DNA of 9,299 bases. Source: CAZLQR01 sp964366455. Lineage in GTDB: Bacteria > Patescibacteriota > Microgenomatia > UBA1406 > GWC2-37-13. The position numbers and the translations under genes were made by a program. The notes under the pieces are model-generated. The model was not told the DNA's origin and made no database searches. It saw only the letters and a list, made by a program, of their open reading frames with translations. Below are positions 5,904 through 9,299 of the stretch, one piece after another (position 1 is the first letter of the stretch; each line of letters opens with the position of its first letter). The DNA is taken from contig CAYISZ010000022.1 in the NCBI GenBank assembly GCA_964366455.1, forward strand, positions 1 through 9,299, read 5' to 3'.

Positions 5904-6950
5904 ATGAATCCTCAAAACGATCTAAAAGAAATAGAAAATCTAACAAAGCAAGTTAATGCAGCCCAACTTCCTCAAGAGCTAAAAGATAAAGCACTTCAAC
6001 AAATTGAGAGAATAACCATGACTCTTAAGTTTGGGGGATCTCTCACGCAACTAGACATTGCGCAAAAGTACATCGATTGGATTACGCATCTTCCTTGGAA
6101 CAGTTCAACTCAAGAGAACCTCAATATAAATGAGGTAAAAAAAGTTTTGGACGCACATCATTTTGGTCTAGAAAAAATAAAGACTCGAGTATTGGAGTAT
6201 ATTTCTATTCTGATTTTACAAAAGCAGTCAGTAAGTCCACAGAGCTACCATGCACCAATACTTTTTTTTGTAGGTCTTGCTGGAACAGGTAAAACTACTT
6301 TTGCTAGCTCAATCGCCACGGCGCTTGGGAGAAGTTTTGTGAGAATTCCATTTGGGGGACTTTCCTCAGCATTGGATTTGAGAGGACAGTCAAAAACTAT
6401 GCCAAATGCAGAACCGGGAATGGTTATGAAAATTTTGAGACAGGCCCAATCAAACAATCCAGTAATTCTGCTGGATGAATTGGATCGAATTTCACCAGAT
6501 GCACAGGCATCGGTAATGGGAGTGCTGTTGGAGCTTCTTGATCCAAACCAGAACAAAACTTTCACTGATCACTTCATAGACTTTCCGTTTGATCTTTCTC
6601 GCGCTTTGTTCGTAGCGACAGCAAACAACACCAACGCCATATCTACAGCCGTGCTAGACCGACTTGAGGTCGTACAAATGCCCTCTTATACAGACATGGA
6701 AAAAATCGCAATTGCCAAACAGTATGTCCTTCCCAAAACTATAAAAAGCGCCGGAATGAATCCTGGGGATATTGAAATCGATGACATTCTTTGGCAAAAA
6801 ATTACTAGACCTCTGGGATTTGACTCAGGAATTAGAACGCTAGAGAGGACTATAGAAACAATCGTACGAAAGGTTGCGTTTAAGATGACTCAGGGACAAA
6901 AAGGTCCTTATCGACTTAGTGAAACAAACATTAGGGAGTTTTTGGAATAA
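5904..6950 (+). CDS. Lon-type AAA+ ATPase lacking both the LAN domain and the protease domain
   Basis: A 348-residue protein that matches only the middle of Lon. Residues 5-70 correspond to the helical segment ahead of the ATPase (AQLPQELKDKALQQIER, then YIDWITHLPW). The AAA+ core follows with Walker A GLAGTGKT (124-131), Walker B VILLDELD (187-194), sensor-1 ATANN (N241), a candidate arginine finger in VLDRLE (R253), and the Lon alpha-domain with sensor-2 GIRTLER (R311) and IETIVRKVA. It stops at NIREFLE, exactly where the linker to the Ser-Lys protease domain begins in Lon. The N-terminal substrate-binding LAN domain is also absent. All ATPase residues are intact, so it probably unfolds or remodels proteins without cutting them, perhaps with a separate peptidase or the neighbouring chaperonin. 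The gene diverges from groES across 103 bp. No frameshift or protease remnant follows: the GT4 gene begins 13 nt after the stop, on the other strand. Confidence 0.88.
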   Translation: MNPQNDLKEIENLTKQVNAAQLPQELKDKALQQIERITMTLKFGGSLTQLDIAQKYIDWITHLPWNSSTQENLNINEVKKVLDAHHFGLEKIKTRVLEYISILILQKQSVSPQSYHAPILFFVGLAGTGKTTFASSIATALGRSFVRIPFGGLSSALDLRGQSKTMPNAEPGMVMKILRQAQSNNPVILLDELDRISPDAQASVMGVLLELLDPNQNKTFTDHFIDFPFDLSRALFVATANNTNAISTAVLDRLEVVQMPSYTDMEKIAIAKQYVLPKTIKSAGMNPGDIEIDDILWQKITRPLGFDSGIRTLERTIETIVRKVAFKMTQGQKGPYRLSETNIREFLE

Positions 6951-6973
6951 CCCTTCGGCAGGCTCAGGGTAAA
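6951..6973. repeat. Short dispersed-type repeat between the Lon-like and GT4 genes
   Basis: CCCTTCGGCAGGCTCAGGG followed by TAAA fills the whole convergent gap. It starts directly after the TAA of the Lon-like gene, and its minus strand supplies the TGA stop of the GT4 gene (6964-6966) and its last proline codon. It has only 4-bp complementary ends (CCCT/AGGG). It shares the frame CCCTTCG, GCTC, GGGTAAA with the element at 9206-9234. No other terminator exists between these convergent genes. Confidence 0.6.
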
Positions 6974-8085
6974 GTAGCCAGTATCTCTTTTTTAAATCTT
7001 TCAAAAGAATATTTCTCAGACTCTTTTCGTGAAGCATGTCTCATCTCTATATACTTTTCGTCAGAAAGTGATTCGAGTTTTTTAATTTCTTCATACAAAG
7101 ATTCTGAATTTAACTGTGCAAACAAAAATCCGTTGAGTCCTTGCTTAACTGTCTCTTTTAGTCCTCCACTGTCGTAAGCAATAACAGGAGTTCCAAAACC
7201 CATCGCTTCGATAGGTGCAATACCGAATTCCTCGTCTACTGAAGCGAATAAAAATGCTTTTGCATTTTTAAGCAATTCATTTCTTTGCATATCTGATGCA
7301 TCGGTTATAAATTCAATTGTATCTCCTGCTAAAGATTTTAAATATTCAAGCTCTCTACCCTTTCCAACAATCTTTAAATTTAGTTTATTTACATTGGCTG
7401 TTTGTATTAGTAAATCAATATGCTTGGCTTTGCCTAATCGACTCACGGTCACATAGTATTCTTCGTCGGTTGACTTTACGACTTTATAGACTTTAAGGAC
7501 TTTCGACTGGTCAGGTATTTCAACAGGAGGATAAATTACCGTGGAGTCGCGACTATAGAGTTTTTTTATTCTTCTTTTGGTTTCTTCTGAGTTTGCTATC
7601 AAAACATCGGCTCTTTGCGATGAAGAATAATCCCATTTCCTTAAAAAATAATTCACAATTGTTGCATATATTTTTACAGGCCAGTACTTCTGCCATTCTA
7701 CTGCAGTTTCATACCCATATAGATATCTTGGGGGGTGGTGAATGTAGGAAATGTGAAACGTTGGCTTGGAAGTTTTTATTCCTTTGCACATGTACCAACC
7801 AGAAGAGGAAATCACCACGTCAAACTCAGAGAAATCAAAGCTCTCCCAAATTGAAGGCGCAAGAAATCGTAAAGGAGAGTAAAGCTTACCGATAAGTGGT
7901 ATCTTTGCTGCCCACGAAGTTACAATATTCCATTTATAAAAATCGTCAATGTTATTTTTAGCTGTTTTAGGATTCAAAAACGCAGTATAGACAGGTGCTT
8001 TAGGAAATATTTCGTGAAGAGCAATCAAAACTCTTTCTGCGCCTCCAAACTCCTGAAGCTGATCATGCACTAAGGCTATTTTCAT
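6964..8085 (-). CDS. Family 4 (GT-B) glycosyltransferase
   Basis: A complete 373-residue retaining GT-B glycosyltransferase of the GT4 type, which moves a sugar from a nucleotide donor to an envelope or lipid-linked acceptor. The N-terminal acceptor domain starts with MKIALVHD and the glycine loop FGGAERVL (13-20); YIHHPPRYLYG (114-124) is typical of mannosyl/rhamnosyl-like members. The donor domain has VSRLGKAKHID (R216, K219), and the E-x7-E motif with E285 and E293 in DEEFGIAPIEAMGFGTPVI, then DSGGLKE. No membrane span, so it is cytoplasmic or peripheral. Sugar and acceptor cannot be told from sequence. It diverges from uppP by 22 bp, pointing to cell-envelope polysaccharide work on undecaprenyl carriers. 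The -10 lies 7 nt from the ATG, suggesting a leaderless mRNA. Its stop codon lies inside the repeat at 6951-6973. Confidence 0.92.
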   Translation of the reverse strand: MKIALVHDQLQEFGGAERVLIALHEIFPKAPVYTAFLNPKTAKNNIDDFYKWNIVTSWAAKIPLIGKLYSPLRFLAPSIWESFDFSEFDVVISSSGWYMCKGIKTSKPTFHISYIHHPPRYLYGYETAVEWQKYWPVKIYATIVNYFLRKWDYSSSQRADVLIANSEETKRRIKKLYSRDSTVIYPPVEIPDQSKVLKVYKVVKSTDEEYYVTVSRLGKAKHIDLLIQTANVNKLNLKIVGKGRELEYLKSLAGDTIEFITDASDMQRNELLKNAKAFLFASVDEEFGIAPIEAMGFGTPVIAYDSGGLKETVKQGLNGFLFAQLNSESLYEEIKKLESLSDEKYIEMRHASRKESEKYSFERFKKEILATLP

Positions 8086-8092
8086 TGAATAT

Positions 8093-8098
8093 ATTATA
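8093..8098 (-). promoter_or_regulatory. -10 element of the GT4 gene, leaderless geometry
   Basis: On the minus strand TATAAT (plus 8093-8098) ends exactly 7 nt before the ATG (plus 8085-8083). There is no clear -35; it would have to lie inside uppP. The hexamer overlaps the uppP -10 on the other strand by four bases. Confidence 0.6.
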
Positions 8099-8100
8099 CT
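8095..8100 (+). promoter_or_regulatory. -10 element of uppP, leaderless geometry
   Basis: TATACT, one mismatch from consensus, ends exactly 7 nt before ATG8108, the same spacing as at 2394-2399 and 8093-8098. No -35 or ribosome binding site is visible. It overlaps the divergent GT4 -10, so RNA polymerase probably cannot serve both genes at once. Confidence 0.5.
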
Positions 8101-8107
8101 TTAACCT

Positions 8108-8890
8108 ATGAACTTAATTCAGGCTGTACTTTTGGGAATTGTGGAGGGCGTAACTGAGTTTCTTCCAATTTCCTCTACCGCACATTTGATTCTTGCCAGT
8201 CAATTCTTAGGTCTTGCTCAGACAGAGTTTCAGAAGTTCTTTGAGGTTTTTATTCAGATGGGAGCGGTGCTTGCAGTTGCGTTTCTTTATCTGAAGTATT
8301 TATTACAGCACAAAGAGCTAATCAAAAATGTATCAATATCTTTTATTCCAACTGCTGTAGTAGGATTGCTGCTTTACAAAATTATTAAAACCGTATTTTT
8401 TAATTCGAATCTGCTCATCTCGGTTTCGTTATTTGTGATTGGATTTGTGTTTATTCTTCTTGAAAAAAAAGTGAAAAACAAGTCTTTGAGCTTAAATAAA
8501 AATCTTAATCAGATGAACTGGCGTGAAGCATTATTAGTAGGATTGTTTCAGTCATTAGCAATTGTACCTGGAGTTTCAAGAGCTGGAATTGTAATGGTTG
8601 CGCTGATGGGAATGAAGTACAGAAGGACAGAGGCTGCATTGTATTCGTTCTTGCTCGCAGTTCCTACAATTACCGCTGCAGCGTTATTGGATCTTTATAA
8701 ATCCAGAGATTTGCTGGTCAGTTCCCAGACCAATGTTGCTCTTTTAGTCGTTGGCTTCATAGTTTCGTTTGTAACCGCATATGTCTCTGTTAAATGGCTA
8801 ATCTCGTATCTGCAGAATAATTCACTTGTAAACTTCGCCTACTATCGCTTCGCTCTTGCTATAATTGTGGTGCTTATTTTTGGGTTATGA
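8108..8890 (+). CDS. uppP: Undecaprenyl-diphosphate phosphatase UppP (BacA family)
   Basis: A 260-residue multi-span membrane enzyme that removes a phosphate from undecaprenyl diphosphate, recycling the lipid carrier for peptidoglycan and surface polysaccharides; overexpression in other bacteria gives bacitracin resistance. The N-terminal active motif is intact: E13-G-V-T-E17 then ISSTAHL (21-27, H26). The second motif is PGVSRAGIV (154-162) with R158; relative to the family PGxSRSxxT it has Ala for the second Ser and Val for the final Thr. The rest is hydrophobic helices with a polar loop around 120-138 (KKVKNKSLSLNKN). Length is slightly below the usual 265-275. Its TGA overlaps the next ATG (ATGA). 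Start ATG8108 is supported by the -10 seven bases upstream. Confidence 0.95.
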   Translation: MNLIQAVLLGIVEGVTEFLPISSTAHLILASQFLGLAQTEFQKFFEVFIQMGAVLAVAFLYLKYLLQHKELIKNVSISFIPTAVVGLLLYKIIKTVFFNSNLLISVSLFVIGFVFILLEKKVKNKSLSLNKNLNQMNWREALLVGLFQSLAIVPGVSRAGIVMVALMGMKYRRTEAALYSFLLAVPTITAAALLDLYKSRDLLVSSQTNVALLVVGFIVSFVTAYVSVKWLISYLQNNSLVNFAYYRFALAIIVVLIFGL

Positions 8891-9126
8891 ACTGGTACGT
8901 ATACATGGTGAAAGGAAACGATGAATCTTTGTATACAGGAATCACGACTGATATAGAAAGACGCGTCAAAGAACATAATGACGGAGCAGGATCTAAATCT
9001 TTGCTGGGTAAGTTGCCTGTACAGTTAGTTCATTCAGAAACGTTTGCTGACCGTTCCTCGGCATCAAAAAGAGAGAGTGATATAAAAAAACTAAGCAGAG
9101 TAGATAAATTGAAACTACTGAAATAA
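8887..9126 (+). CDS. GIY-YIG domain protein, YhbQ/UPF0213 type
   Basis: A 79-residue single-domain GIY-YIG protein, close in pattern to E. coli YhbQ: WYVYMVKGND (strand with Y4 and Y6), SLYTGITTDIERRVKEHN (the YIG strand as Y16-T-G18, R25/R26 and H30), then a Gly/Ser-Lys segment and the second half RSSASKRESDIKKLSR with metal-ligand candidate E63. The GIY part reads VYM, as in other YhbQ-like proteins. Members bind or nick DNA, but the exact role is not settled. It overlaps uppP by 4 nt, so it is translated from the same mRNA; the link to UppP is probably packaging and not function. Stop is 11 nt from the convergent tRNA-Ala. Confidence 0.9.
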   Translation: MNWYVYMVKGNDESLYTGITTDIERRVKEHNDGAGSKSLLGKLPVQLVHSETFADRSSASKRESDIKKLSRVDKLKLLK

Positions 9127-9137
9127 AATCTTTTGGG

Positions 9138-9208
9138 TGGACCCGAGGAGAATTGAACTCCTTCCTCTGCAATGCGAATGCAGCGTTGTACCGTCTAACT
9201 CCGGGCCC
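9138..9208 (-). tRNA. tRNA-Ala (anticodon CGC)
   Basis: Read on the minus strand: acceptor GGGCCCG with CGGGTCC and A73 at 9138, anticodon stem CTGCA/TGCAG with loop TTCGCAT (anticodon 9174-9176), T-arm AGGAG/CTCCT with loop TTCAATT. The acceptor carries G3:U70, the hallmark AlaRS identity pair, which confirms the call. The core is irregular: position 8 is G in place of the near-universal U, the D-stem has only GTT/AAC, and the variable loop is 4 nt; total 71 nt. CCA is not encoded (CCC follows). A repeat touches its 5' end. Confidence 0.88.
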
Positions 9209-9234
9209 TTCGTCGCTTCGCTCCTCTGGGTAAA
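9206..9234. repeat. Short repeat abutting the tRNA-Ala 5' end
   Basis: CCCTTCG (9206-9212), then TCGCTTC, GCTC (9220-9223), CTCT and GGGTAAA (9228-9234). It shares its outer words with the element at 6951-6973 but has a longer middle. Its first three bases are also positions 1-3 of the tRNA, so it forms most of the 38-nt spacer between the two tRNAs. The minus strand translates spuriously as PEERSDEG, a string I recall from mis-called ORFs in CPR genomes. Confidence 0.5.
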
Positions 9235-9246
9235 CCACACAAATTG

Positions 9247-9299
9247 TGCGGAGAGTCAGAGTCGAACTGACATCTGAGGTTTTTCAGACCACCGCCGTG
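9247..9299 (-). tRNA. tRNA-Phe (anticodon GAA), 3' portion; 5' end outside window
   Basis: Minus strand: anticodon loop CTGAAAA (anticodon 9283-9285), anticodon stem GTGGT/ACCTC with one T-T mismatch, variable loop AGAT, T-arm GTCAG/CTGAC with loop TTCGACT, acceptor 3' strand TCTCCGC and A73 at 9247. The acceptor 5' strand and most of the D-arm lie beyond base 9299. CCA is not encoded. Same strand as and 38 nt upstream of tRNA-Ala, so the two are probably one transcript. Confidence 0.85.

Noticed and set aside
6840..7037. Minus-strand ORF containing PEPAEGL
   Set aside because: It spans two gene ends and the repeat at 6951-6973; a product of repeat translation.
6951..7300. Possible frameshifted Lon protease domain downstream of the AAA+ gene
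   Set aside because: The region is fully coding for GT4 on the other strand and no Ser-Lys protease motifs appear in any plus frame.
8993..9238. 81-codon minus-strand ORF containing PEERSDEG
   Set aside because: It runs through tRNA-Ala and the short repeat; the peptide is a spurious reading of those elements.
1..9299. Alternative genetic code with UGA read as Gly
   Set aside because: UGA ends several genes at the natural family C-terminus (UppP, DUF378) and forms ATGA overlaps, so it is a stop.
1..9299. CRISPR array, insertion sequence, phage genes or replication origin
   Set aside because: No regularly spaced repeats, transposase, integrase, structural phage gene or DnaA-box cluster was seen.

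Overview
The window looks like chromosome from a small-genome, AT-rich bacterium, most likely a Candidate Phyla Radiation (Patescibacteria, Microgenomates-like) lineage. This is inferred from very tight packing, no recognisable Shine-Dalgarno site before any gene, short dispersed palindrome-like repeats at gene ends, and bacterial-type genes (GroEL/GroES, UppP, a long-variable-arm tRNA-Tyr). UGA serves as a normal stop (for example GNAT-like gene, DUF378 gene, UppP), which argues against the Gracilibacteria/SR1 code. No phage, transposon or CRISPR element is visible.

Layout. 1-116: end of an upstream unit with an intrinsic terminator, then a short hairpin. 117-2248 (+): two translationally coupled genes (ATGA overlap), a GNAT-like acyltransferase and an M20 metallopeptidase/deacylase. 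2285-2367 (+): tRNA-Tyr. 2407-3508 (+): two overlapping membrane-protein genes (DUF1189-like and DUF378-like). 3596-3742 (+): a 48-residue single-span membrane protein that is easy to miss because another frame holds a longer overlapping ORF. 3760-3789: bidirectional terminator. 3806-5800 (-): groES-groEL operon with a near-consensus promoter and a CIRCE-like operator. 5904-6950 (+): divergent Lon-type AAA+ ATPase without a protease domain. 6964-8085 (-): GT4 glycosyltransferase. 8108-9126 (+): uppP coupled to a YhbQ-type GIY-YIG gene. 9138-9299 (-): tRNA-Ala(CGC) and the 3' part of a tRNA-Phe(GAA).

Functional themes. The centre is a protein-quality-control locus: the GroEL/ES chaperonin faces a protease-less Lon ATPase across a 103-bp control region whose operator-like inverted repeat overlaps -10 elements on both strands, suggesting shared heat-stress control. 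The right part concerns the envelope: a GT4 glycosyltransferase and undecaprenyl-diphosphate phosphatase diverge from a 22-bp spacer. Three protein genes (DUF1189, GT4, uppP) have a -10 hexamer ending exactly 7 nt before the ATG, the geometry expected of leaderless mRNAs. Other oddities are a tRNA-Tyr with C1:G72 (the archaeal/eukaryotic pair) and two short repeats sharing one framework, one abutting the Lon-like stop and supplying the GT4 stop codon, the other touching the 5' end of tRNA-Ala.
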